Source: Megalobrama amblycephala
Lineage: Eukaryota > Chordata > Actinopteri > Cypriniformes > Xenocyprididae
Assembly (NCBI RefSeq): GCF_018812025.1
Contig: NC_063052.1
Span: 14,394,001 to 14,458,000 of the forward strand
Length of the DNA: 64,000 nucleotides
Direction of reading: 5' to 3'
The translations under genes were made by a program, and so were the position numbers. Below, piece after piece: positions 10,811 to 22,400 of this stretch; within the stretch, counting starts at the first letter, position 1; each line of letters opens with the position of its first letter. The notes beneath the pieces were generated by a model, which was given only the letters and a program-made list of their open reading frames with translations, did no database searches and was not told where the DNA came from.

Positions 10811-13800
10811 GAATAGATGCGATTACATGCCTGTTTATTGCAATTAAAATTGCCATATGCCACATATTTTGCTACTATTATAGTTACCACGATTGTAATC
10901 TTAATCACATCAGTTTTTGATCAAAGTATTGTGTTTACAATATTGTCTAAATCACAATATTGCCTAAATCTCATTATAATCATGTGCATGTAAACATAGT
11001 CAATGCTTTACACACTCTCTGCTCATGGTGTGACTGTCAACTGCTGTTACTCCAACCTCTTACTTTTACAGATTGCACAAGTTACTGGTGTGTTTCTCTC
11101 AGTCTGAGACTGCATGTTGGCATGTTGACTCATTACTCTCGCTGGGCTGTCAGGGCTTCTGCTAACGCTTCAGCAGAGGCGGCACAGTGGAGAATAAACC
11201 AAGGATATGTGGTTCAGGGTTATGTAAATATATTTTGGACTTAGCCCTGACTTTAACCCAAGGTTTTCAAAGTCCTTGGTCAACATATTAAATCATTCAG
11301 TTTATTTCACTCTTCACATAAAACAAAAACTCATCCAAGACTGCAACCATAAGGGTTTTTAAATAAATCAATATCAATTATTATTGATTAATACATTTTT
11401 GGTAGAGATGCACAGGTATTAAAATTCAAGCTGATACTGAAAAGCCAATATTTATTTTAATAATATGGCTGATGTTAAAATTCTACACTATTTTGTCTAA
11501 ATAAATAGTAAATCAAGTGGTATTAAATTAATGTAGGCATCTTTAAATGATAATGTACAGCCTGAAAAATGGATGTTCATTTTGAGATTTGATTTAATAG
11601 TGTTTTTAAATTATTAGTGTTTGTAAAGATCAACTTTAAGTGAGCGTTAGATGACGGCAATGATATAATGTAGAAAAGGAGTATGTACAAACAAATATCT
11701 AAAATCAGCCAACATTAATAATAAAAAAATCTCTAATATCAGCCAATATGGTATGATATTTTGTCACTACAGCTATCATTGCATTCAAAGTCAAGACATA
11801 ACTGACAGCTAGATAATCTGAGACTGTTGAATGATTAATTTAATTTTGCTTATGCTACTCTTTTTACAAACACTTATGAAATAAAAATAAACTGGAAAAC
11901 CTACCAAACCTGAATAAAATCCACAACAAGCCTGCTCTAAAAAACATTTGCATCTCAATGACTGAAAGTCATTCAAAGTGGCTGTGAACTCATGTGCTGA
12001 CACATACAGATGAGCTGATTTACTGTCATTTACCGTCATTTTGATCACATGACTACAGCTCAGTCAGATATCCATCAGGTGGTCATCCAGATTTCAGGGT
12101 GGCTTTGAATGCTGACCAACAATATCATCCTGTGATATAATAGCATTTAAGGTGACAGCAACTACAGGTAAACAGCAGCAGACAGGCTTGGAGTCTGAAA
12201 TAAATGACATCTTTAACCTGCCGTTTGATTTAATCTTGCACTATTGATCTTTTAAGATGCATTACAGAATTTTACACATTCAATCTCTGGTGAATGCAAA
12301 CAGATATTACACTAGTGAGAGATGTGGAGAAAACACAATGAGGGAGATAAATGACTAAAACAGTCTAAAAATCTCAACTTTCATCCTGCACCAGCCTTTA
12401 TTGTAGCGATTCAGATATTTCTTTAGTGGTGTCTTGATAAATTGCATGTAAGAAACAGAAGATATCTACGCACAGCTTTAACAGAATTTCATTTAAAAAA
12501 GTTTGTGTGCATTGTCTACTGAACACAGCAGCAATAAATCATCTAATGATGATCAAATAATGGAGCAGAGCGCTGTAGCAGGCAAATATCCAGATGCATA
12601 ATTCAACATTTACATGACGAACTGTCATCAGAAAGTTTGGAGACAATTATGTCAAGATATGGGACTCATTAACTACAAGAACACTGTTTATGAAGGTACT
12701 GATATTCAGAAGAAACACCCTCAATTCCTTGTCCAAAATAATAATAATAATAATAATATTTCTTGATGTTGCATAGAGTAAAAAATAGGCAGCCTGCTTA
12801 AGATTATGAGCAAAACAAAGAGCTGATGTTTAAAAATTAGCCTTCTTATTTTTATCACACAAATAGAAAGCATTGTTTTGTTCAATGTGTGAGACTCATG
12901 CATTGCACAGTAAAAACACAATTGTTGGTTTAACTTAAAAAAAAGGAAGTTACATGATTGGCTTAAAATTTTGAGTTCATTGACATTAAAAATTTGTGAT
13001 AATACAATGAAGGCGATTGGTTTAATCGCCAATTGGTTTAATTCAAAAAAATGTTATCTGAACCACATTAATTACTGAAGTTGATTTGACAAAAGGAATA
13101 ATGATGTGATGATAAATCATGAAAATATTTTTTACAGTGTCATATAAGAGAGTAGGAACTGTTTCTTCCATTTTAACAACTCTAGTCCGCTCACATTATC
13201 ATCGTTTAGGATTAAACCAATGGCAGAAGCAGACAGCTATGCTTAATGTCAGCAAAATCTCACAAAAATATACAATAGCAAGCTGCAAAAGCAGCCAGAA
13301 ATGTTTCTGAATAGAGACAAATTAAGTAAATTCCTTGCAAATTTAATATGGCTCATCATTTTCATGTTTTGAGCATAATGTAAACTTACTCATGCCAGAG
13401 GGACCCAAAGTCAAACTCCACACACGTATTTAAAGAGCCAAGACCCAGATAAGGAGAATAATTAGCTTTGGCAGAAACAGGAACTTCCTTTTAGCAAGTC
13501 AAATTACACAGTCTCCCCCCAACCGTTTATTTGTTGTGAAAATCCAATTCCCCACTAATTTTAGGCCTACTTGACTTTCATGAGCACATTCTTATAAATG
13601 TTTAAAAAAGCGTCTGAATTTGATACACAGGATTCTAGATGAAAGACAAAATTAAACAGCCTCAGCGGGACAAATGACTAAGCCTAAACAAACCAATTCA
13701 TAACAACATATGTGCATGAATGAATGAATCTTAAAAGAGATAATCTGGTCAGTCATATTTTTAATGATAAAAGGCACCCTTTATGTAAGTCTCTAAAGAA

Positions 13801-14035
13801 AATGCTATTACATTACAGTTTGTTTTAGTAGAAAACAAAATCGCCTTTAAAGTTGTCCAAATGAAGTCCTTAGCAATGCATATCCACTCACAAAAATTAT
13901 TTTTTTATGTATTTAGGGTATGAAATTTACACAATATCTTCATGGAACATGATCTTTACTTAATATCCTAATGATTTTTGGCATAAAAGAAAAATCAATA
14001 ATTTTGACCCACACAATGTATTGTTGGCTTTTGCT
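10811..14035. other. No gene seen; AT-rich unique sequence
   Basis: No supported coding region, RNA gene or clear transposon. There is a short AAT tract at about 12737-12760. Open frames here are at most about 100 codons and lack recognisable motifs or splice context. Confidence 0.55.
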
Positions 14036-15613
14036 ACATTCCAAAAAAGTTGGGACACTGTACAAATTGTGAATAAAAAAGGAATGCAATAATTTACAAA
14101 TCTCATAAACTTACATTTTATTCACAATAGAATATAGATAACATATCAAATGTTGAAAGTGAGTCATTTTGAAATGTCATGCCAAATATTGGCTCATTTT
14201 GGATTTCATGAGAGCTACACATTCCAAAAAAGTTGGGACAGGTAGCAATAAGAGGCCGGAAAAGTTAAATGTACATATAAGGAACAGCTGGAGGACCAAT
14301 TTGCAACTTATTAGGTCAATTGGCAACATGATTGGGTTAAAAAGAGCCTCTCAGAGTGGCAGTGTCTTCAGAATCAAGATGGGCAGAGATCACCAATTCC
14401 CCCAATGTGCGGCGAAAAATAGTGGCAACAGAAAGGTGTTTCTCAGCGAAAAATTGCAAAGAGTTCGAAGTTATCATCATCTCAGTGCATAATATCATCC
14501 AAAGATTCAGAAAATCTGGAACAATCTCTGTGCGTAAGGGTCAAGGCCGGAAAACCATACTGGATGCCCGTGATCTTCGGGCCCTTAGACGGCACTGCAT
14601 CACATACAGGAATGCTACTGTAATGGAAATCACAACATGGGCTCAGGAATACTTCCAGAAAACATTGTCGGTGAACACAATCCACCGTGCCATTCGCCGT
14701 TGCCGGCTAAAACTCTATAGGTAAAAAAAGAAGCCATATCTAAACATGATCCAGAAGCGCAGGCGTTTTCTCTGGGCCAAGGCTCATTTAAAATGGACTG
14801 TGGCAAAGTGGAAAACTGTTCTGTGGTCAGACGAATCAAAATTTGAAGTTCTTTTTGGAAAACTGGGATGCCATGTCATCCGGACTAAAGAGGACAAGGA
14901 CAACCCAAGTTGTTATCAGCGCTCGGTTCAGAAGCCTGCATCTCTGATGGTATGGGGTTGCATGAGTGCGTGTGGCATGGGCAGCTTACACATCTGGAAA
15001 GGCACCATCAATGCTGAAAGGTATATCCAAGTTCTAGAACAACATATGCTCCCATCCAGATGTCATCTCTTTCAGGGAAGACCTTGCATTTTCCAACATG
15101 ACAATGCCAGACCACATACTGCATCAATTACAACATCATGGCTGCGTAGAAGAAGGATCCGGGTACTGAAATGGCCAGCCTGCAGTCCAGATCTTTCACC
15201 CATAGAAAACATTTGCCGCATCATAAAGAGGAAGATGCGACAGAGATGACCTAAGACAGTTGAGCAACTAGAAGCCTGTATTAGACAAGAATGGGACAAC
15301 ATTCCTATTCCTAAACTTGAGCAACTTGTCTCCTCAGTCCCCAGACGTTTGCAGACTGTTATAAAAAAGAAGAGGGGATGCCACACAGTGGTAAACATGG
15401 CCTTGTCCCAACTTTTTTGAGATGTGTTGATGCCATGAAATTTAAAATCAACTTATTTTTCCCTTAAAATGATACATTTTCTCAGTTTAAACATTTGATA
15501 TGTCATCTATGTTGTATTCTGAATAAAATATTGAAATTTGAAACTTCCACATCATTGCATTCTGTTTTTATTCACAGTTTGTACAGTGTCCCAACTTTTT
15601 GGGAATCGGGTTT
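14036..15613 (+). mobile_element. Tc1-like transposon, copy 2 (both ends present)
   Basis: Both inverted repeats are present, with the fish IR/DR layout. The left outer repeat (CCAAAAAAGTTGGGACACTG) is near 14041 and the left inner one (CCAAAAAAGTTGGGACAGGT) near 14225. The right inner repeat is near 15402-15424 and the right outer one near 15585-15610. The inner-to-outer distance is about 180 bp on both sides. The interior is almost identical to the element at 1-1353. The transposase is inactivated. Flanking TA is plausible at both ends, but the left terminus deviates from the right, so the exact boundary is uncertain by a few bases. Confidence 0.93.
14379..15412 (+). pseudogene. Tc1-like transposase, nonsense and frameshift mutations
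   Basis: A second copy of the transposase at 141-1116, with different lesions. Single-base losses just after the ATG at 14379 and a deletion near 14425 scramble the N-terminal helix-turn-helix region. The middle frame (14356-14724) ends at a TAA where copy 1 has TCA, right after the KLYR motif. Reading resumes at 14746 with LWSDES (first catalytic Asp), SLMVWGCMSACGMGSLHIWK, QHDNARPH (second Asp) and DLSPIENIC. The DDE Glu is kept but the usual Trp after IENI is Cys. A TGA at 15247-15249 truncates the C-terminus. It keeps the central bases that copy 1 lost near 690-740, so the two copies decayed independently. Confidence 0.92.
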
Positions 15614-15619
15614 GTATAT

Positions 15620-15760
15620 ATATGTGCGTGTGTGTGTGTGTGTGTTCTGCATGCTTACTTGCTATTGGAAATTTAAACCAAAAAAAATCACAGTAAAGAT
15701 CATAAAAAACAACAACAACAACAACACTCAAAATAATAATAATAATAATAATAAAAATCT
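15620..15760. repeat. Microsatellites (GT)n, (AAC)n, (AAT)n
   Basis: A GT run near 15625-15645 lies just beyond the transposon end. AAC (about 15709-15726) and AAT (about 15734-15754) trinucleotide tracts follow. No gene. Confidence 0.85.
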
Positions 15761-15844
15761 ATAATGAATGAAAAAACAAATACATTTAAAATATACCTTT
15801 AAGGGTTTGTATCTTGGTAGGAAATCAAAATGGACACTTCTTGT

Positions 15845-16060
15845 TTTTTTATGGAATATTGCAGTATTCATTATAAATGATTTATTCGTGCACATCATTA
15901 TTTTCATGTGTCCTCATAATCTTTAATCATCATCTCTTCTCTTCTCTGATGAAGAGGGTGGGGCAACCTGTCACTCACATGAAATCCACCAGTAGCAAAC
16001 CACAACCATCCAATCAATTCCCCACATACAAAATCAAGTCCCGCCCCTAAGATTATAGCA
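15845..16060 (+). repeat. Interspersed repeat 'family H', uninterrupted copy
   Basis: It runs from GGAATATTGCAGTATTCATT to CAAATCAAGTCCCGCCCC-like sequence. Copies occur at 19685-20690, where it is split by a TTAA-flanked MITE, and at 21965-22210 in inverted orientation. Shared marks include AACCTGTCACTCACATGA and CAATCCAATCAATTCC-like text. No coding capacity; probably a non-autonomous DNA transposon. 'Family H' is my label only. Confidence 0.65.
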
Positions 16061-16845
16061 ACTTTCATTTCATGCTGACTTTATTGTAACACCCTTGGAT
16101 CCACTAACCTGCCTTGTACACAGTGAAAAAAAATCTCACAACACTGGCCTCAAATCAGCAAAGAGATCTATTTGTGCAGTGACATTAGCAGTCAGGCTGG
16201 TGCATGAGGTGACTGAGAAGGGACTCACAGAGCAAACAGAACCTTGCATTAAGCATTTAATTAAACTCCAGCCTGGTGACATCCTGCATTAGTCAGGCTG
16301 TCGAGATGCCACCGAGATAAATGAGCTGTGGATTTTTGAAACTTTGTTCATGATAACTTCTCATTAATACTCAGTGTAATTAATGCTGGCATTCAGCGCA
16401 CGGGAGCCACTAATTACAGCACTGCCTCTGTACGCACACCTGATGAAAAATGTGCAGTTGAAACACTCTCAAAACTGCAAAGAATCATGGGTTTAGCAGA
16501 AGATCATGCACCATTAATTACCTCTCCTAACACCAAAGAAGAAGACACAGACCACATTTTAGGAATTGGGAAAAGATGCTTTATTACATCTTTAAAGAGT
16601 TAAAGAGTGACATTACAAACATGCTGATGCCTTTGCCTTGTTGAATAATCTTGTAGTACATCAAGCATATAAAGACGTTTCTTAGTGGAATGAATATTTC
16701 AACACTTACAACAAACACTTACAAAGTGATTTTGCCTCTTGATTCATGTTTCTTGTTGCATCTCTAGTGTAAACGCAACTATTGCTCATGTGACAGGACA
16801 GGAAACATGGATATTTCCATTGGTTTAGTGAATTGAAATATATAT
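16061..16845. other. No gene seen
   Basis: Unique-looking intergenic sequence with no supported features. Confidence 0.5.
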
Positions 16846-16846
16846 A

Positions 16847-17335
16847 TGAAAATGGACAAACTCAACGATTGGGTTGTTTTAACCCAGCGGTTGGGTTCAA
16901 TGTTTGCCCAATCTGCTGGGTAGTTTTATTTAACTCAACTATTGTTTAAAAATGACTGTATTTCTTGCTTAAAATGAACCCAATGTATGTTGGAAATTAA
17001 CATGTACTAATATGTTTAATAAATAAACAGTTTAATTAATTATAATTAAACAAAAAACATTAAATTGCTTATTAATAAATGTTAACCTTTTGAATATTAT
17101 TGTTGCCTCTAGTAATTATGTGTCTGATTTTTAATTTCCAACCTATTTTGGGTTCATTTTAAGCCAGACATAAAGTCATTTTTAAACAATAGATGAGTAA
17201 AACAAAACTGCACAGCAGGTTGGGTTAAAAAAACATTTAACCCAACCGCTGGGTTAAAACAATTCAATCCCTGGGTTTATCCATTTTCAACCCAAATTGG
17301 TTTGTTTTTAACCCAGCATTTTTTAGAGTGTATTA
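16847..17335. mobile_element. Palindromic MITE, ~490 bp
   Basis: Two long arms face each other. The left arm has AAATGGACAAACTC, AACCCAGCGGTTGGGTT and AATGAACCCAATGTATGTTG. The right arm has the imperfect complements CCAACCTATTTTGGGTTCAT, AACCCAACCGCTGGGTT and the block ending near 17286. Arms of roughly 150 bp flank an AT-rich centre. The right end (AACCCAGCATTTTTTAGAGT) extends beyond the left. A transcript or single strand could fold into a long hairpin. No protein coding. Confidence 0.75.
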
Positions 17336-17339
17336 GCTG

Positions 17340-18655
17340 AGAAAAAAATTCTTTCATATGCAAGGAAAAACTGACATTATAAAATAATAAAATAAACTGG
17401 AATCATTATTATCAGATCATTATAAATAAATAAATAGAATTGGAATCTAATCAAAAGCCTGTGAATCAGAATCTATCCAGGAATTAGGAAATTGTCCTGA
17501 TACTGCAAACACAAATTCGCATTTGAAACTGATGTCAGTGCATCATCTGCAGAGACGTTAACCGGATGGTTTGATTTTATTATCTTTATAATAAGTTGGA
17601 TGTGGCTGTATCCGCAATCAAGCTGGACCGTTGTCTTCTTTCAGCCCACCTGATTTTAATTGTCATCACATTTTGTGTGACTGACCAGTTACACTTAACA
17701 GGGAGCGATTAGGGGAAAGGGCTGTCCTGACAAAATCTGCCACAGGAAATTAACTCCTTATTTGTGTCATGACTGATAATATGTCACTTAATAGCTTAAT
17801 TACATGATAAATTAGCATTTGCTGAAACAAAAAAAGGGTTTGGTTTCATTGTGGAATCATAATTGAAAGGATGAAAAATAGCACTGGAAATCTGAGTCAA
17901 CACTTGTAGATAAATGTCGGGGACAGTGTCTCCTTTTACAACCAAACCCCAGCACTGTCAGGGCACTATTTATTAGCTCAGCTCACAAATGTCAAATCTA
18001 TATACTGTGCAGTTTCACTGGCGCTTACTAGTCGTTTTTCACTGGTGCGATCACGGCCTCTGGAATCCCAGATAAACGGGTCATCATCTCATCCGGGCCG
18101 GCTCCTTCATCTCTGAGGTCAAAGAGCTTATTACCTCTCTGAGAGCTTTATAAATAACAGCAATCGAAAAGAAACAAACAAATAAATAAATAAAAAGAAA
18201 GAAAAATACTTCTGAAGAATGAGTAGACTTCTCCTTCCAAAAAGTATCAATTGTTTTTTCTACTCATGACCTTCCACAAAATTATTGCAGTCAGTAGCCA
18301 AGCGAAATACACTGTAAAACTGTTTTGTAGGGTAACATAAAAAAAAAAGTATTTCATGCTAGGACAGATTATGACGTCAGTAGGCCCTGAGCACGTACAC
18401 CACCTCACACGTGCCTGCACTGAAAGCCAGCAGTGTATTAAACACCGTTCAAATGAACAGCAAATTTAATGTCAACCACAACAATAATCATATTTGCATG
18501 TAGTGAGAATTTAATAAACAGAAACATTAAAAAATATATGTGGTCAAGTCAAGTAAGGGCAGTAAAGGAAATATTTGTGGACATCTGTGATCATGAGGTT
18601 TGGATAAAGATGTATATTACATCAGTTAAAGCACTTATAATATCATGGTTTATAA
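17340..18655. other. No gene seen
   Basis: Unique AT-rich sequence without recognisable genes. Some C/G-balanced patches (about 18000-18130) could be regulatory, but nothing in the sequence proves it. Confidence 0.5.
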
Positions 18656-18662
18656 CTTCTGA

Positions 18663-19020
18663 GCAGTAGGTGGTGCTATGACGAAACTCTGCATGCACCC
18701 TCAAGTCATGCCTGTGATGACATGTACCAAGTTTGGTGTCAATACACCAAATCATTGCGAAGATATCGCATCAAATTAATTTTTGCATGCTCACCATCAA
18801 ATTCCTTGACGCGCTATACCAAAACGGATTGACCGATCAAAAATCATTTAATAACTTTTTGCCTGGAATGTGAGTAGATGCTACATACGAAATTTCGTTA
18901 AAATTGGACAAACACTGCAAAATTCAAAATGGCAGAAAATTGTGTTTCTAGGACTTGCGCGTCAAAAGTTATGAGCATAAACATGAGTGAATCTTTGAAC
19001 TGTTGGTGGCGCTAGAGAGT
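18663..19020 (+). repeat. Interspersed repeat, ends with short GGTGG motifs
   Basis: It begins GTAGGTGGTGCTATGACGAA, runs through ATGACATGTACCAAGTTTGG and ends near GTTGGTGGCGCTAGAG. I recognise this layout as a dispersed fish repeat without coding capacity. Class uncertain. Confidence 0.45.
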
Positions 19021-19684
19021 TTGAGGTAGAGACTCTTTTTTGCTATGGTAACATTTCCGACGGTCCTCTATCTGTGTGCCATCTGTGTTTCTATCACGCT
19101 TGCAGTGTTTGCATGTTGAAACGAAGCAATTTAGTTTTCACTGTGTAAAAAACCCACGGAAACTACATTGTTCACATCAACGTTGTTGATATCTGTTTCA
19201 TACATGATTTAATGACACGTTTACGAGACCGAACAAGCTGAACACAACACACTATTATTTACGTTCATCATCACAACATGCTGCCAATCCACACCTACAA
19301 CAAGAGCATATGTTACAAACACAGGAAACGATATAAACAGCATTGCAATCATTTAAATAGCTAACTAAAATAAAAGATTAGGTGTTGCCTCAACTGATGA
19401 GTTTACTTCCGTCCAAGAAGAGTGTTCCACAACGCCATTAAAGTTGAGTTTTCTCACCAGCTGACATTGTATCCATTAAAGAAAATGAGTTTATTTTCCT
19501 TTTAATAGACCCACTTGGCTGCGGTTTTATTGAGTCTATGGTGAATTGTTTTAAACGTGCTGGCTTGCTTTATCCAATCATGTTCTCTCACCTGAGTGCT
19601 GAGCAAAAATTTTTTTTTTTTTTTTTTTTTTGAGTATTAATAAACTTATCAGTGCCCCCTGCTGGTCTGGCATTAAACTGTTTG

Positions 19685-20690
19685 TAGGTTTGTAGGAATA
19701 TTGCAGCATTGATTATAAATGATTTATCTGTGATTCCTTGCACATCATTATTTTTTTAATTAATGTCCCCTCATAATCTTTAAAGGGGTGGATGATTATG
19801 ATTTTACTTTTTTAACTTTAGTTAGTGTGTAATGTTGCTGTTTGATCATAAACAACATCTGCAAAGTTACAACACTCAAAGTTCAATGCAAAGGGAGATA
19901 TTTTCTTTTACAGAAATCGCTGTTAAAGGACTACAACAAGCTTCTTCCCAGGATGGTGACATCACTAACCCTAAAATTTACATAAACCCCGCCCCCAAGA
20001 ACACACAACAAAGGGGGTGAGGCCATGTTGGGCTGCTTTAGAGAAGAGGAAGAGTTGTTGTAGTAGAGTGTTGTTCATTTTACGCCACAAACGAGGGTCA
20101 ATTCAATGCTGGATTTGCACAAAAGATGAACATGACGCCACATGCTAGTGGATGAGTTGAATCAACTCCACAGCAACTACATAAATTTATTCACTAACCA
20201 TTCAGAAACGTCTAAAAGTTGTAACTTCTTCCTGAGTCTCTCCATCAGTGTCGACTCCGGTTTGAACAATGTAAGGCTGAACACCGTCGTCATTTTGGCT
20301 GCGTGAGATTCTCCAGCTTTGTTGTTGTTGAGCTGTTAAAGCTCCGCCCTCTTCTGGAAAGGGGGCTGGGAGCAGCAGCTCACTTGCATTTAAAGGGACA
20401 CACACAAAAACGGCATGTTTTTGCTCACACCCAAATAGGGGCAAATTTGGCAAGCTATAATAAATGATCTGTGGGGTATTTTGAGCTGAAACTTCACAGA
20501 CACATTCTGGAGACACCAGAGACTGGTGAAAGGGGCATTATAGGTCCCCTTTAAAATAACTCCCTCTTGCAGACATCTTTTCTTTGATGGCATATTTACT
20601 GGCGCGAGGGCGAGACAACCTGTCACTCACATGAGATCAACCAATAGCAAACCAAAACAATCCAATCAATTCCATACTGACAAAATTTGC
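19685..20690 (+). repeat. 'Family H' copy split by a TTAA MITE
   Basis: The left piece (about 19685-19783: GAATATTGCAGCATTGATTA to CCTCATAATCTTTAA) and right piece (about 20555-20690: AACCTGTCACTCACATGAGA, CAATCCAATCAATTCC) match successive parts of the uninterrupted copy at 15845-16060. A 767-bp MITE occupies the gap, flanked by TTAA on both sides. Confidence 0.7.
19784..20550 (-). mobile_element. TTAA-flanked MITE, near full length
   Basis: TTAA lies at 19780-19783 and at 20551-20554. The termini read AGGGGTGGATGATTATG on the left and, as the complement of the right end, AGGGGACCTATAATGCCCC. Duplicated TTAA is the target-site signature of piggyBac and Kolobok superfamilies, so this is probably a non-autonomous derivative of one of them. 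The interior has no transposase. A shortened relative in opposite orientation is at 21435-21860. Confidence 0.75.
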
Positions 20691-21430
20691 AATACGTTTT
20701 TTCTTGTTCCAGAAGCCATTTCACTTGGATCTCAATGTCACGATAGGGAAGAAAAGACTATAACTTCCTTTCAATACTGATGAAAAGGTTTTTTTTTTTT
20801 ACAGAGTGTAGCTTTTGGAAAAAAAAAAAAAAAAAAGTGTACATTGAACTGGAAACTGGTTACCTTTCAACAGTCGTCTTCTGTCTAGCTGTCTGACGCC
20901 TGTCATTCAGTGTCTGTGAGTTCAGGGCGAGTCAGGTCACTCATAAATCATTAATGTGGCCACGGTGTGCCTGCTCCAACATCTTCAGATGTCTCTGTCT
21001 CTGGGGACCATGTGGCCGCTGGTGACTCGTGACATTAGAGCAATGCGCATCCTCAGATTCTCCTTCCTCTATATCACAGACACCCAACCTGAGCTGGAGC
21101 GATTCTCATGACTAATGAGGTGCTAATTAGACAACATAGGCAGGGACGAAGAAGAAAGGCATCCAGTGACCCGCTGTCACAGAGTTATCTAAGGGTTAAT
21201 TGCACACTTTGATAAGCCTGTATCAAAAATGGAGAATAACCTCAAGGAATTAAGATAAGTGCTATTTTAAAAGTGTTTGTGCTGTTATCGCATGTGCATA
21301 ATTATTTTAGTCAAAAACAGTGCAGATAAAAAATAAATGATCAGCGGGCATGATTCATTCCTAGTGTTTTCCTTGTTCACTTCACAGTGATGTAACTGTT
21401 GCACTGCAATATTATTTATGCTACTCATTT
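20691..21430. other. No gene seen
   Basis: Mostly unique sequence with poly-T and poly-A runs at about 20790 and 20818-20836. The stretch 20880-21190 has more balanced base content than its surroundings and no repeat marks. It might be conserved non-coding DNA, which cannot be judged without alignment. Confidence 0.45.
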
Positions 21431-21434
21431 TTAA

Positions 21435-21860
21435 AGTGGACCTATAATGCCCCTTTTACAAGATGTAATAAAGTCTCTGGTGTCTCCAGAATGTGTGTGT
21501 GAAGTTTCAGCTCAAAATCCCCCACAGATCATTTATTATAGCTTGTCAAATTTGCTCCGATTTGGGTGTGAGCAAAAACACACAATTTTTGTGTGTGTCC
21601 CTTTAAATTCAAATGAGCTGCTGCTCCCGCCCCCTTTCCAGAAGAGGGCGGAGCTTTAACAGCTCAACAACAACAAAGCTGGAGAATCTCACACAGCCAA
21701 AATGACGACGGTGTTCAGCCTTACATTGTTCAAACCGGAGTCGGACACTGATGGAGAGACTCAGGAAGAAGTTACAACTTTCAGAATGAAACTGGATGTT
21801 TCTGAATGGTTGCTCAAACAGCAACATTACACACTAACTAAAGTTAAAAAAGTGAAATGA
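21435..21860 (+). mobile_element. TTAA MITE, internally deleted copy
   Basis: It starts after TTAA (21431-21434) with AGTGGACCTATAATGCCCCT and matches the reverse complement of the element at 19784-20550, including GGTGTCTCCAGAATGTGTG and the block with AGAGGGCGGAGCTTTAACAG. After GATGTTTCTGAATGGTTG (about 21813) it jumps directly to CTCAAACAGCAACATTACAC, near the other terminus. About 340 bp present in the longer copy are missing. The distal end has drifted. Confidence 0.75.
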
Positions 21861-21964
21861 ACCCATGCATGTGAGTATGCACACTTTGTGTAAATTTGTT
21901 CAAAGTCAGAATGACTGCGCTAATCTTTTCTTCCCTATTGTTGTCGTATATCCAAGTGAAACGC

Positions 21965-22210
21965 TTCTCAAACAAGAACAAATATAGGGCGGGGCTTGAT
22001 TTTGTCTGTGAGGAATTGATTGGATGGTTGTGGTTTGCTATTGGTGGATCTCATGTGATTGACCGGTTGTCCCACCCTCGTCATCAGAGAAGAGATGTCG
22101 CAGCAAGTTATTTTAATTCAAGATTACGAGGAATATGAACTTTTAAAAAAATAACGATGTGCACGGATAAGTCATTCATGATAAATACTGCAATATTCCA
22201 TTAAAAAAAT
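21965..22210 (-). repeat. 'Family H' copy, inverted
   Basis: Reverse-complement match to 15845-16060: GGGCGGGGCTTGATTTTGTC, TTGATTGGATGGTTGTGGTT and GATAAATACTGCAATATTCC. With the copy at 19685-20690 it encloses the region in inverted orientation. Confidence 0.65.
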
Positions 22211-22259
22211 AAGAATAGTCAATTTTTATTTCACGGTGACATTAAAAACGTGCCAGCCT

Positions 22260-22400
22260 GAGGGTTTCATCCTCATCTGCTTTTATAAAGTTAACATTTT
22301 TAAAAGTCTTTTCTTGCCACAGTCACAACTGGGGTTGCCAAGCCGCTTTGGAACAATATGCATTGTTAAAAGTGCAATACAAATAAATGGAATTGAACAA
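22260..22400 (+). mobile_element. LINE 3'-tail remnant
   Basis: It contains GCCGCTTTGGAACAATATGC then ATTGTTAAAAGTGCAATACA and AATAAATGGAATTGAA. This is a diverged form of the L2-like 3' end seen at 7618-7974. Confidence 0.6.
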
